From a virus, in the IMG/VR virus record IMGVR_UViG_3300025816_001375, positions 1 through 61,022 of that record: DNA of 61,022 nt; one strand, 5' to 3'. A program made the translations under genes and the position numbers. Below the pieces are notes generated by a model that saw nothing but the letters and a program-made list of their open reading frames with translations, was not told the origin of the DNA and searched no databases. Positions 44,869-52,664 of the stretch are shown piece after piece; the first letter of the stretch is position 1; each line of letters starts with the position of its first letter.

Positions 44869-46725
44869 CTAATAACTACTAGTCGTGGTATATCCAATAC
44901 CAGCGTTTGCTGAGCCTCCTACTAGTGTATCAGCCTCTACTGTGACTGAACTATTTGCAACATCTATTTCTAATATTTGATTTCTAATTGGAACTAAATC
45001 ATTTGAATTTGGTTTTACTGTCACTTCGATAACTGTTGAAGCTGCACCTCTAATGTTTTCTATGTTTGAAACATTTAAAGAGTTTACTTCAACTTTACCT
45101 GTTGAGTAATCTATTGTACCTTGTGTACTATTACCATATGATCTTACTGAACCATCCATTCTATATCTTCTAACATTTCCTTGTCCATCATCATCCAAGA
45201 ACCAAATATTTGTTGTATCACCATCTATTTTAAATCCTGTTGAAGATAAAATACCACCCTCAACAGAAGCGTGACCAGAATGTGGATTGTATAATGCGTT
45301 TGCAAAATTAATTGTATATTTTGTTGAACTGCCAATTGTAGGTATAAAAGACTTTCTTAATCTTACAGTAGTTATATTTGATAAAATACTTTCATCTGTA
45401 TCATCAATTAATCCTGTAAGTTTTGAGTGTCTAAAAATTGTATCAAAAGATTGTAGGGTGTTTGCGTTATAATTTGTAATTGTAGTTATAATATTTGATT
45501 TTAATGTGTCACTAGTTTTTGTTGTAACTTTTTCATCAAATTTAATTGTTGATGTTAAAAGTACATTTGTAGTTTCTGGATCAACAATTACAGGTGTTAC
45601 TGAAGCAACTGAATATTTTTTTAAGTCTGTTACTATTCTTGCCTTTGTAGAATCTGTAAGATTAGAACCACTTGTTGGTAAAATAGAAATATAAACTCTA
45701 CCATAAAAAGGTGTTTCAGCATCTTCACCACCCCAAGCAGAAACTGCTTGTGTGTTAGCGTAGAGTTGTTTTACTTTTGATTTATAATCTTCTATTGTTA
45801 CAGCTCTGTCTTGTGATGAATAAAAATCAGGAGTATTTCTTTTTATACTTTGTAATGACTCTGGTTCAGCACCACCTTGTGCTGACGAATTTACTGTAAC
45901 GGTAATGTCTGTAAAACCTGAAATAGAACCTGAAAGAGTAAATGCTGTAGCACCATTTGCTTCTGTTTTATTAGTTACAACATAACTTACATTTATAATG
46001 TTTCCGTCATCTAATTTTTTACCAATTACACCATCACCAAAATAAATTTCGTATTGACCATCCTCTGCTTCTTGTAAAAAGAAAACTTTTGATGTGCCAT
46101 CTAATTCTGTAATTGAGGTTGCTTTTGTATAAACATTTGTAGTAACATCTGAAGCACTATTTTGAATTACAACTTTAATTGTAGTTGTGTCAACTCTATC
46201 ACTTGATATTAAAAACCTTTGATCAATGTCTTGTTCATCATAAGTGTAATTGTAACTTACATAAGTTCCTTCATAAACATTTAAACTTTGTGCAGTATAA
46301 ACTCCGTCAACAGGTTGAACTGTTTTATCAGCAACCGTAACGAATGAATACGTAAGATCATCTATTGATGATGTAAATTTTGTACCTGCTGGAATTGTAA
46401 TTATTGATCCTGTACCATCATTGATTACTAATTTTAAATCAGCGATTGGTGCTCTAGCTGAATTGGGAGTATAGCCAACCAATTTGGCCAATGAAGCAAC
46501 ACTACTTCTTAATTGTGCTGTATCTAAAAACATTTCATTGGCAACAAAGTTAGCATTGTAAGCCAAATAGTGTGTATTATAAGCAAGTAAGTCTAATAAA
46601 ATTGCTAATGAACTTCCTTCGAAGTCGTAATCTTTAAATTCGTTTTGATTGGATAAAAATCTTTTAAGTGAACCTTTTATATTTTCAAAATCTAATTCTG
46701 ATATGTCTAGTCTGTGTGAACTCAT
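44869..46725 (-). CDS. gp6: Baseplate wedge protein gp6
   Basis: A 618-residue protein starting MSSHRLDISELDFENIKGSLKRFLSNQNEFKDYDFEGSS. 'ILLDLLAYNTHYLAYNANFVANEMFLDTAQLRSSVASLAKLVGY' is a hallmark of gp6/J-like baseplate proteins, and 'TIPAGTKFTSSIDD' is part of the same domain. gp6 dimers form the inner ring that holds the wedges. The gene directly follows gp25 (1 nt gap), as in most T4-like phages. Confidence 0.92.
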   Translation of the reverse strand: MSSHRLDISELDFENIKGSLKRFLSNQNEFKDYDFEGSSLAILLDLLAYNTHYLAYNANFVANEMFLDTAQLRSSVASLAKLVGYTPNSARAPIADLKLVINDGTGSIITIPAGTKFTSSIDDLTYSFVTVADKTVQPVDGVYTAQSLNVYEGTYVSYNYTYDEQDIDQRFLISSDRVDTTTIKVVIQNSASDVTTNVYTKATSITELDGTSKVFFLQEAEDGQYEIYFGDGVIGKKLDDGNIINVSYVVTNKTEANGATAFTLSGSISGFTDITVTVNSSAQGGAEPESLQSIKRNTPDFYSSQDRAVTIEDYKSKVKQLYANTQAVSAWGGEDAETPFYGRVYISILPTSGSNLTDSTKARIVTDLKKYSVASVTPVIVDPETTNVLLTSTIKFDEKVTTKTSDTLKSNIITTITNYNANTLQSFDTIFRHSKLTGLIDDTDESILSNITTVRLRKSFIPTIGSSTKYTINFANALYNPHSGHASVEGGILSSTGFKIDGDTTNIWFLDDDGQGNVRRYRMDGSVRSYGNSTQGTIDYSTGKVEVNSLNVSNIENIRGAASTVIEVTVKPNSNDLVPIRNQILEIDVANSSVTVEADTLVGGSANAGIGYTTTSSY

Positions 46726-46726
46726 A

Positions 46727-47158
46727 TTATCTTACTCTTTGTAAAAATGTTGATACTGAAACTGGTGCTTCTGTGCCGTTAATTAAGAATGAAACCATAA
46801 TATTTAATCCATTATTTTCTTCATCATTTTGAACGACAACATCCTCTACTGAAACTCTTGGTTCATATTTTTCAATTGCCATAGCAACTCTATCTTTAAT
46901 GATAACTAATAATGGTTCAGTTATATTTTCAAATAAGAATCCTCTTAGGTTACATCCAAAGTCAGAATTAAAAGGTCTTTCATACTTATTTGTTAAAATT
47001 ATATTTTTAACAGCTCTTTTAATTGCCTGTACATCAAATAATTTTGCAACATCCTTTGTAGCAGGATTTTTAGTAAAACTCAAATTTAAATCACTATAGA
47101 TTCGATTTGATCTTTTACTTTTATTTGTTGTTGTTGCGTCATAGTTTGAAAAGGCCAT
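46727..47158 (-). CDS. gp25: Baseplate wedge protein gp25
   Basis: A 143-residue gp25/LysM-like baseplate protein. 'IYSDLNLSFTKNPATKDVAKLFDVQAIKRAVKNIILTNKYERPFNSDFGCNLRG' is the conserved core; 'FLFENITEP' is the EPR-type region. gp25 starts sheath polymerisation at the baseplate. A late promoter lies 5 bp before the ATG, so this mRNA is also likely to be nearly leaderless. Confidence 0.93.
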   Translation of the reverse strand: MAFSNYDATTTNKSKRSNRIYSDLNLSFTKNPATKDVAKLFDVQAIKRAVKNIILTNKYERPFNSDFGCNLRGFLFENITEPLLVIIKDRVAMAIEKYEPRVSVEDVVVQNDEENNGLNIMVSFLINGTEAPVSVSTFLQRVR

Positions 47159-47163
47159 ATCAA

Positions 47164-47171
47164 TATTTATA
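47164..47171 (-). promoter_or_regulatory. T4-type late promoter
   Basis: Exact TATAAATA on the minus strand, 5 bp before the gp25 start, heading the gp25-gp6-gp7-like run. Confidence 0.7.
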
Positions 47172-47175
47172 TGAA

Positions 47176-47478
47176 TTATCTGCCGTTTACTAAAACGTTT
47201 AAGGATCCTGAAATCATTGCACCTGCGTCAGCACTATCACCTATACGTCCCCAAGGTATACCACCTATTAATACATTTAACGATCCTTGTTTCAACGTTG
47301 ATGAGTGAGTTTGACAAGGCGGAATATCAGGTGGAACTAAATGAACTACTGTTGGAGTACCTAAAACAGCACCTACAATACCGTTTGCCTTAACTGTTCT
47401 AACTAAAGATATTGCTAAACTTGTAATTGCGTCACATCCATGACCAGTTGTAAGTTTATCTCCCTCTCTTACGGCCAT
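47176..47478 (-). CDS. PAAR-domain spike tip protein
   Basis: A 100-residue PAAR protein that sharpens the tail spike (T4 gp5.4 equivalent). 'REGDKLTTGHGCDAITSLA' and 'SLNVLIGGIPWGRIGDSADAG...GSLNVLVNG' are PAAR repeats, with His and Cys residues ('GHGC', 'PPCQTH') suited to bind the tip metal ion. It sits just upstream of gp25 in the late operon. Confidence 0.88.
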   Translation of the reverse strand: MAVREGDKLTTGHGCDAITSLAISLVRTVKANGIVGAVLGTPTVVHLVPPDIPPCQTHSSTLKQGSLNVLIGGIPWGRIGDSADAGAMISGSLNVLVNGR

Positions 47479-47479
47479 A

Positions 47480-47629
47480 TTAACCTTTTCCTTGCCCGTT
47501 ATACGCTTTCCAACTACGTTTTTTAGATTTATTCATTGATGAAAACTTAACACTTCGTTTTTTCTTACCTAATGATGATTTTTTATAGTTTTTTTCCCTT
47601 GCAACGAAGGTTTTACTTAATTTTGCCAT
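47480..47629 (-). CDS. Small basic phage protein (49 aa)
   Basis: A 49-residue frame from the ATG at 47629 to TAA at 47480, starting MAKLSKTFVAREKNYKK and ending KAYNGQGKG. It is very rich in Lys, Arg and Ser. The start shares one base with the stop of the gene upstream (TAATG) and the stop lies 2 nt before the PAAR start, so it fits the operon without gaps. A similar small basic protein occurs next to baseplate genes in cyanophage-type genomes as far as I recall. Function unknown; it might bind DNA or a virion part. Confidence 0.65.
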   Translation of the reverse strand: MAKLSKTFVAREKNYKKSSLGKKKRSVKFSSMNKSKKRSWKAYNGQGKG

Positions 47630-47835
47630 TATCTACCTATTTTTTTCTTTCTACCAAGTGGTAATTGTATTGAAGATACGATTTTTTTGCCTTTTTTACT
47701 AATATATTCAAATCCAATCAGTTGATTCTTAAAATTCTCTTGGACTGACTTAACAGCCTTCTTAAAACTTGTATTTTCTTTCTTTTCTTCTTGTCCTGAT
47801 TCGTTCCAGAACAGAAATTCACGCATTTTTGCCAT
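47629..47835 (-). CDS. Small basic phage protein (68 aa)
   Basis: A 68-residue lysine-rich protein starting MAKMREFLFWNESGQEEKKE. No family is recognised. It is the first gene of the small-protein/PAAR/gp25 run, 29 bp downstream of a late promoter (47865-47872). Its N-terminal 'MAKMREFLFW' and basic C-terminus are the only notable features. Confidence 0.65.
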   Translation of the reverse strand: MAKMREFLFWNESGQEEKKENTSFKKAVKSVQENFKNQLIGFEYISKKGKKIVSSIQLPLGRKKKIGR

Positions 47836-47864
47836 AATTTCCTCAATTTTTAGTTAATTTCTAC

Positions 47865-47872
47865 TATTTATA
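47865..47872 (-). promoter_or_regulatory. T4-type late promoter
   Basis: Exact TATAAATA on the minus strand, 29 bp before the gene starting at 47835. It lies in a divergent gap of 157 bp (47836-47992). Confidence 0.7.
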
Positions 47873-47955
47873 ACGGTTTTTGTTCTTCTTTTGTTCTTTA
47901 TGTGCCAGAATACCGACTAGCTACGGAAGAATCGGACAATTATTCCATTTTTTTG

Positions 47956-47984
47956 TTGATTTTTACATAAAAATACGGTATATT
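47956..47984 (+). promoter_or_regulatory. Sigma70-like promoter of the small early-type gene cluster
   Basis: -35 TTGATT (47956-47961), 17 bp spacer, -10 TATATT (47979-47984), 8 nt to the ATG at 47993. The AGTATATGAAAAA around the start resembles the start region of the promoter at 19962. Confidence 0.55.
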
Positions 47985-47992
47985 AGTAGTAT

Positions 47993-48202
47993 ATGAAAAA
48001 CAAAAACACAAATATGAATATGGCAATTGTTAGAAACATTGCATATAGACAAATCAGTAAGATAAACAAAAACGTAAAAGAAGTTATTGAAGTTGATAAC
48101 ACTCTTTTAAAGATGATTGACATTAATATGAAAAATGCTATTAATAAAATCATTAACGACTATAAGGCATACGAAGAAACTGGTATAATAAAAGTAAAAT
48201 AA
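47993..48202 (+). CDS. Small hypothetical protein (69 aa)
   Basis: A 69-residue basic, helical protein (MKNKNTNMNMAIVRNIAYRQ...). No family recognised. First gene of a plus-strand cluster of short genes reading away from the late region, with the promoter so close to the ATG that no Shine-Dalgarno can be placed. This arrangement is like host-takeover genes of T4-like phages, which is an inference from position and size. Confidence 0.6.
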   Translation: MKNKNTNMNMAIVRNIAYRQISKINKNVKEVIEVDNTLLKMIDINMKNAINKIINDYKAYEETGIIKVK

Positions 48203-48216
48203 TAAAAGGAAACACT

Positions 48217-48453
48217 ATGACACTACAAAAAAATGCACTTAATCAAATTGAGGCTTATAATCAGTTAAGATACAAAGAAGAAACTATGAAAAAAATAAAA
48301 GAACATACATCGGCAGTTATGTTTGTTATTTTTCTATTCAGTATGATCGGATGTGCTGGTGCTGTAGAAGAAAACAACTTTATGATAGGTGCCATGATGG
48401 CCTTAACAGGAATAGTAACTGGTTTAATATCAATCGCATTACAAAACAAATAG
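48217..48453 (+). CDS. Small membrane protein (78 aa)
   Basis: A 78-residue protein with two predicted membrane helices (about residues 32-48, 'AVMFVIFLFSMIGCAG', and 57-75, 'IGAMMALTGIVTGLISIAL'). The AAAAGGA before the ATG at 48217 supports this start. It could also start at the Met near residue 24 (MKKIKEHTS). No enzyme motif. It could act at the host inner membrane; function unknown. Confidence 0.6.
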   Translation: MTLQKNALNQIEAYNQLRYKEETMKKIKEHTSAVMFVIFLFSMIGCAGAVEENNFMIGAMMALTGIVTGLISIALQNK

Positions 48454-48464
48454 GAGAAAACATT

Positions 48465-48716
48465 ATGAATATAACTAAATTTAATGAAATGATGAGTACA
48501 ATGACTATTAAAGATTTAAATAGTATGAAAAATATGATTAACAATGTTATAAAAGACAAAGTTAAAAATTCTATGGTTGTTGGACAAAAAGTTAACATTG
48601 TACAAAAGACTAAAAAAACACCTGGTGTAATTAAAAAGATTATGCAATCGAAATGTTTAGTACAATGTAATATTACAACTTATAGAGTACCAATGACTAT
48701 GTTGGAGGCTGCATAA
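48465..48716 (+). CDS. Small hypothetical protein (83 aa)
   Basis: An 83-residue protein read from the ATG at 48465, which follows TAGGAGAAAA (a good Shine-Dalgarno); a longer open frame extends upstream but has no ribosome site and overlaps the membrane protein gene. 'GQKVNIVQKTKKTPGVIKKIMQSKCLVQCNITTYRVPMTMLE' resembles short KOW/SH3-like beta proteins, seen from spacing only. Function unknown. Confidence 0.62.
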   Translation: MNITKFNEMMSTMTIKDLNSMKNMINNVIKDKVKNSMVVGQKVNIVQKTKKTPGVIKKIMQSKCLVQCNITTYRVPMTMLEAA

Positions 48717-48844
48717 TGAATAATAAACAATTAAAAACTGCAATTAAGAAACTTGAAAAAAGACTTGCTTATGGAAACAAATTACTTAAAACAAAATCTT
48801 TATTTCAAGTAATACAAATAATGAAAACTAAAAAGGACATATAA
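48716..48844 (+). CDS. Very small basic protein (42 aa)
   Basis: A 42-residue frame, MNNKQLKTAIKKLEKRLAYG to KKDI, whose ATG overlaps the preceding stop (TAATG). The gene directly before has its own Shine-Dalgarno, and a third gene follows 4 nt later. The content is mostly Lys/Leu/Ile, so an amphipathic helix is likely. Its coupling to the neighbours supports a real gene. Confidence 0.5.
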   Translation: MNNKQLKTAIKKLEKRLAYGNKLLKTKSLFQVIQIMKTKKDI

Positions 48845-48848
48845 CACT

Positions 48849-49211
48849 ATGACTATGGTAACACAAACTGCAAAAACACTTGATGAAGGAATTACAAATC
48901 TAATGGCTGGTGCCAAATCTGATTATGTAAAATGGTCAACAATGGGTGGCAAAGAACTTACTGGTTATTCTAAAGAACAAGTTGATAATTGGGATTCTAA
49001 AACATCTATAAGACCTGGTAAAAAGTACATTAAGATTGTACAAGAAAACGGCGTATTTTGTTTTATTGTAAAAGAAGATTTTAAACATTTTAAAAAAGGT
49101 GATATATTGAAAGCCGCTGGTTTTAATGCACCTGCTTTAAACTCACCAAGAGGAAATGTATTAACAGGTAACTATCCAATACAATGGACAGGACCTTTAT
49201 ATTTAAAATAA
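48849..49211 (+). CDS. Conserved small phage protein (120 aa)
   Basis: A 120-residue protein with 'GKKYIKIVQENGVFCFIVKEDFKHFKKGDILKAAGFNAPALNSPRGNVL'. Proteins with this 'KYIKIV......GFI......FK.GDILKA' pattern occur in many T4-like cyanophages and related marine phages, usually near small early genes. Function unknown; the segment looks like a small beta barrel. It lies 4 nt after the previous stop. Confidence 0.65.
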   Translation: MTMVTQTAKTLDEGITNLMAGAKSDYVKWSTMGGKELTGYSKEQVDNWDSKTSIRPGKKYIKIVQENGVFCFIVKEDFKHFKKGDILKAAGFNAPALNSPRGNVLTGNYPIQWTGPLYLK

Positions 49212-49230
49212 ACTAACAAAGGAGAACATT

Positions 49231-49506
49231 ATGACAAATGAACAATTAAGAAACGAAATTATTAACGTTGCAAAAAAAGTTGGTGCCACAGATGTCAATG
49301 TAGTTTGTGGATCATTGTTTTGTAAATTTAATAAAAATATTCATAACGTGATGGCTGAAAATCTTAAAACTGTTTTACAAAAGTTTTTTGATAAAAAGAA
49401 ACCAAATGATACGTTAGTTAAAATGTCAGGTGCATTACCTGATTATGAATATGCCTACGACTTTATGCCTGTGGTAGATTTTAGATTAAACGAATACGGA
49501 ATATAA
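49231..49506 (+). CDS. Small hypothetical protein (91 aa)
   Basis: A 91-residue protein preceded by AAAGGAGAA, a strong Shine-Dalgarno 8 nt before the ATG. It starts MTNEQLRNEIINVAKKVGATDVNVVCGSLFCKF. No family recognised. The last base of its stop is the A of the next ATG (49506), so the hydrolase gene is translated with it. Confidence 0.6.
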   Translation: MTNEQLRNEIINVAKKVGATDVNVVCGSLFCKFNKNIHNVMAENLKTVLQKFFDKKKPNDTLVKMSGALPDYEYAYDFMPVVDFRLNEYGI

Positions 49507-50711
49507 TGAAAAAACTTTTTATATACTATCTGTTATTTACATTTGTACTATCTATTGGTGTTGTTTTTGCTGATCATGGCAATGAGAAATATTGTTTTGA
49601 TTGTATGCACAAGTACAAAATTGGTGATAAAAAAAATAACACATATGAGTTTGAGTTTGATTTGCAAACTAACGAATTATCAAAAACAGTTAATGAACAA
49701 ATATCAGACAAAAAAACAGGACTTGTAAGTTATCTATTATGGGAAAATAATAAGATTATAGTTGATCAAAATAGAAAAAGTAAATACACAGGACCATATC
49801 CTTCACACTCAATTGGTAAAAGTTTAGTATCTGTTGTTACAGGTTATGCTTTATGTGGTGGTTATATTAATCATACAATTTTTGATAGAATAGATTATCC
49901 AACTGTAGCTAATACTTTATATGAAAATCAAAGATTGATTGATTTACTCAATATGCAGGCAGGTGATGATGAAATATTAGGTGAAAGAATTTACGGATGG
50001 GACAACCCTATCAAAGGTAAAGGTCCTAATGTTAATACAATACCGATTAAAACTGCTATGAAAAGATACTTTAAAAATAAAGATGGTTTAGAACCTGGTA
50101 CTTATTATAATTATAGTGCTATGACAACGAATGTTATAATTAACTATGTTATATACAAAACTGGTGATGATTGGGAAAAATTACTTCACAAAGTATTTGT
50201 TGAAGACGCAAAAGTTAAAAAAAGAGTTTATTTCGGCAAAACATTAAGAATAAAAGATGGTAACAGAAAAGGTGAATATGGTAGATATTCTTTTTGGGCT
50301 CAAAGATATGATTATTTAAGAATTGCAAAATTAATATTAGATCATTGGAATAATGATACTTGCGTTGGTAAATATTTAAAGACAATGTATGAAAATAGAA
50401 TTGATAAACAGTTTATTCAGTATAGTAAGTTTAGAGGTAACCATAGTGCCACTCAAAGTTATGGTGGTCAATTTCACTTTGATCCGATTGGTATTAATGA
50501 CAGACCTATTTTAATGATGGATGGTGCTTGGGGTCAACAAGTAGTTATTGATTTTGATAATAATAGAATTATTACTGCTCATTCTACAGATAGACATTAC
50601 GACTATTACAGTTTGATTTATTTACAACTAAATCAGGATGATGGACAAAGTAAGAGAAAGAAATGTAGAAAATACATTAGTGCTGAATATTTTGTATTAG
50701 AACCTTGTTAA
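49506..50711 (+). CDS. Secreted serine hydrolase of the beta-lactamase/PBP fold
   Basis: A 401-residue protein with a signal peptide (about residues 1-22, 'LFTFVLSIGVVFA'). The catalytic S-x-x-K is S102-I-G-K105 in 'YPSHSIGKSLVSVV', and the second motif is Y203-S-A ('YYNYSAMTTN'). The order and spacing are those of class C beta-lactamase-like esterases and D-Ala carboxypeptidases. 'GWDNP', 'YGGQFHFDP' and 'DGAWGQQVVIDFDNNRIITAHSTDR' are further family elements. It probably acts in the periplasm on a peptide or ester bond, for example in the cell wall. It is the last gene of the plus-strand early-type cluster and is an unusual phage cargo gene. Confidence 0.82.
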   Translation: MKKLFIYYLLFTFVLSIGVVFADHGNEKYCFDCMHKYKIGDKKNNTYEFEFDLQTNELSKTVNEQISDKKTGLVSYLLWENNKIIVDQNRKSKYTGPYPSHSIGKSLVSVVTGYALCGGYINHTIFDRIDYPTVANTLYENQRLIDLLNMQAGDDEILGERIYGWDNPIKGKGPNVNTIPIKTAMKRYFKNKDGLEPGTYYNYSAMTTNVIINYVIYKTGDDWEKLLHKVFVEDAKVKKRVYFGKTLRIKDGNRKGEYGRYSFWAQRYDYLRIAKLILDHWNNDTCVGKYLKTMYENRIDKQFIQYSKFRGNHSATQSYGGQFHFDPIGINDRPILMMDGAWGQQVVIDFDNNRIITAHSTDRHYDYYSLIYLQLNQDDGQSKRKKCRKYISAEYFVLEPC

Positions 50712-50785
50712 TATGGATAAGGTCCAACAATTAATGCAAACGCAACTAATAATATAATAAGTGTTCCTGTAACGTAGTAATTCAT
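50708..50785 (-). CDS. Tiny single-pass membrane protein (25 aa)
   Basis: A 25-residue frame, MNYYVTGTLIILLVAFALIV then GPYPY. AGGAGG lies 6 nt before the ATG, a full Shine-Dalgarno and one of the best in the window, which is why I accept such a short gene. Residues 6-20 form one membrane helix. It ends 3 nt inside the stop of the convergent hydrolase gene. Such tiny membrane proteins are typical of marine T4-like phages; function unknown. Confidence 0.55.
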   Translation of the reverse strand: MNYYVTGTLIILLVAFALIVGPYPY

Positions 50786-50795
50786 AGGAAACCTC

Positions 50796-51053
50796 CTATC
50801 TATTTTTTAATAACAGTTTTAATTTTTCGTACCAATAGATACCACCTTCTCGTAGGTCTTCATTGGCCGTTCTTAATTTTTCTAATCGTTTGGTTAAGTC
50901 TTTTAACGATTTTTTATCTAACGTCCTTTTACGTTCAACTAACTTTTCTAATTTACTGATTACATTATCTATAGACACACAAGTATATGATGGTATTTTA
51001 GGTGCCTTTTTCTTTAAAGACGTAAGTGTAATCTTCTTAGGCTCTTTAGGCAT
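50796..51053 (-). CDS. Small coiled-coil protein (85 aa)
   Basis: An 85-residue, Lys-rich, helical protein (MPKEPKKITLTSLKKKAPKI...). Residues 30-75 are heptad-like ('ISKLEKLVERKRTLDKKSLKDLTKRLEKLRTANEDL'). An AGAGGA lies just upstream of the ATG, and a late promoter octamer at 51121-51128 lies 68 bp before it. Function unknown. Confidence 0.6.
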   Translation of the reverse strand: MPKEPKKITLTSLKKKAPKIPSYTCVSIDNVISKLEKLVERKRTLDKKSLKDLTKRLEKLRTANEDLREGGIYWYEKLKLLLKNR

Positions 51054-51109
51054 AAGTGTAAGTCCTCTTGTGGGTTAATTCGACAATGTTCGGAAAATAA
51101 AATATAAAA

Positions 51110-51973
51110 TTATATGCTAGTATTTATATTATTTAAGATAATATTTGCTATTTTATTATGACCGTTTTGATTAGGATGATTATCTTTTTTATATTCTGTG
51201 AAGGTAGTTAAGTCAGATATAAAATCTGTTTTCTTATTTAATTTATCATATAATGAATAACCATCAAGTTGCATTAAGGTTGGCCAACCTATAAAATTAT
51301 TTTTATCTATCGAATGATAAAGCTGAAAATCTACCAATGCACTAGACAATTCTTTGTTAAAATCATTTTGAACTACGTCTAGGTTTCGTATTGTATCTGC
51401 TCTTTGTGATGAACCAAATGTGAAATCTAAATTAAACTCCGTTCCTAAATTTGATAATTGTTGTAAAGGTACAGCTTGTACCATCTTATATGGTATATTA
51501 TTAAATTTTAAAAAGGTTTGTAGTAAGTACATATATCTAATTGATTGTTTTACCCTATAAAACATATCGCCTCTTAAAGGGTCTGTGTATAATACACTAT
51601 CCCAAATATAATCTTTATTATACCTTTTTTTATCTCGGGTTGAAAAAAGCCCATTCACGTAATAATCATTTTCGTTTTTCCTATATTCAAAATCTGTACG
51701 CTTTGCCTCACTCCAAGCAACAATAACTAAACCAATATTATTTCTTTTGTTTTCATTCATTGATGAAATATTATCAATTAAAGAAGAGCAAATATATTCG
51801 TTTCCTGAAGCTATTTTTCCATAATTTATTAAATTCATATCTAACTTATCAGCTAACATACTTGGCCATCTATTATAATTACGTACAATATTATCTGAAA
51901 CATTTATATCTTCAGATAATTGATTTGGGTCAGTCCAACTACAGCCACTTACTATTAATATCTTTTTATGCAT
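51110..51973 (-). CDS. SGNH/GDSL-like hydrolase, paralogue of 22922
   Basis: A 287-residue protein with block I 'VSGCSWTD' and block V 'DNHPNQNGHNKIA', plus 'RWPSMLADKLDMNLINYGKIASGNEYI', which aligns with the copy at 22922 ('KWPELLAKKLNMECVNLCKCGAGQEYI'). It differs by about 60 extra residues in the middle. SGNH enzymes act on acyl esters of sugars or lipids. The ATG (51973) overlaps an upstream in-frame ATG of the plus-strand gene by four bases (CATG), so the two genes are divergent with no gap. Confidence 0.7.
   Translation of the reverse strand: MHKKILIVSGCSWTDPNQLSEDINVSDNIVRNYNRWPSMLADKLDMNLINYGKIASGNEYICSSLIDNISSMNENKRNNIGLVIVAWSEAKRTDFEYRKNENDYYVNGLFSTRDKKRYNKDYIWDSVLYTDPLRGDMFYRVKQSIRYMYLLQTFLKFNNIPYKMVQAVPLQQLSNLGTEFNLDFTFGSSQRADTIRNLDVVQNDFNKELSSALVDFQLYHSIDKNNFIGWPTLMQLDGYSLYDKLNKKTDFISDLTTFTEYKKDNHPNQNGHNKIANIILNNINTSI
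51121..51128 (-). promoter_or_regulatory. T4-type late promoter inside a coding end
   Basis: Exact TATAAATA on the minus strand, within the last codons of the SGNH gene; it would drive the coiled-coil gene starting at 51053. An 8-bp match inside coding AT-rich DNA can be chance. Confidence 0.4.
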
Positions 51974-51985
51974 GAATATATTTAT

Positions 51986-51993
51986 TATAAATA
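51986..51993 (+). promoter_or_regulatory. T4-type late promoter on the plus strand
   Basis: Exact TATAAATA, 5 nt before the preferred ATG of the nitroreductase-like gene (51999). The arrangement matches the near-leaderless late promoters of the gp25 and 16557 genes. Confidence 0.55.
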
Positions 51994-51998
51994 AAAAT

Positions 51999-52664
51999 AT
52001 GAATATTGATGATATTTTAAAAAAAAGAAAACACGTTTATGAATTTGAAAGTGAAATAATTCCTAGTAAAGATTTAATTAATTCACTTTTAAAACGAACT
52101 TGGAAAGTTACTCCTTCAAAAAATCAATTTATGGCATATACAATACACATTGTAGGCCCAAATGAAAAATCTATTAAAGAATCAATTTATAATATATGTA
52201 CAACAAATGAGGCACAGACTAATACCAACAACACTACTATTGATAAACCTAGATTAAATGAAAATTTACTTTGTTTATTAACTGCACCTTACAATTTAAT
52301 TTTTACAAACAGACTTGAAAATGAACCTAACAAGGAACAAGAATACTTAATTAGTAAAGGTGTTTATTATGAAGCTGTTGATCCTAAAAAATTTGAAACT
52401 TTATATTCAACCAATTCTATCGAAGTTGGTATGTTTGTAAAGATACTTACAACATTGTGTTTAGAAAACAATTTAGATGTTACTTATACAAAGTGTTTTT
52501 CTGCAAATTACAAAGACTGGATAAAAACAATACCGTTTGTAAAAACAAGTCCAATAATGATTATGTCTATTGGTAAAGGAAAAACATTTAAAGAACCAAA
52601 AAAGTATAATGGAGAAATAACTGACCTACGACCAAACTTTGAAAGAATTATTAATTGGATATAA
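51999..52664 (+). CDS. Nitroreductase-like flavoprotein (first copy)
   Basis: A 221-residue protein when read from ATG 51999, which aligns with the start of the second copy at 54810 (MNIDDILKKRKHVYEFE against MWEDLIKKRRQVRAAWD); the upstream ATG at 51972 would overlap the divergent gene. 'IPSKDLINSLLKRTWKVTPSKNQF' fits the FMN-binding P-S-x-x-N loop of nitroreductases and 'EVGMFVKILTTLCLENNLDVT' the second conserved region. Such proteins reduce, oxidise or rearrange small substrates with FMN and can also oxidise azolines in peptide biosynthesis. Two copies flank the SPASM-rSAM gene. Confidence 0.7.
   Translation: MNIDDILKKRKHVYEFESEIIPSKDLINSLLKRTWKVTPSKNQFMAYTIHIVGPNEKSIKESIYNICTTNEAQTNTNNTTIDKPRLNENLLCLLTAPYNLIFTNRLENEPNKEQEYLISKGVYYEAVDPKKFETLYSTNSIEVGMFVKILTTLCLENNLDVTYTKCFSANYKDWIKTIPFVKTSPIMIMSIGKGKTFKEPKKYNGEITDLRPNFERIINWI

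Noticed and set aside
48351-48464. Upstream extension of the gene ending at 48716
   Set aside because: It overlaps the membrane protein gene in another frame, is Cys/Arg rich unlike its neighbours, and the ATG at 48465 has a strong Shine-Dalgarno.
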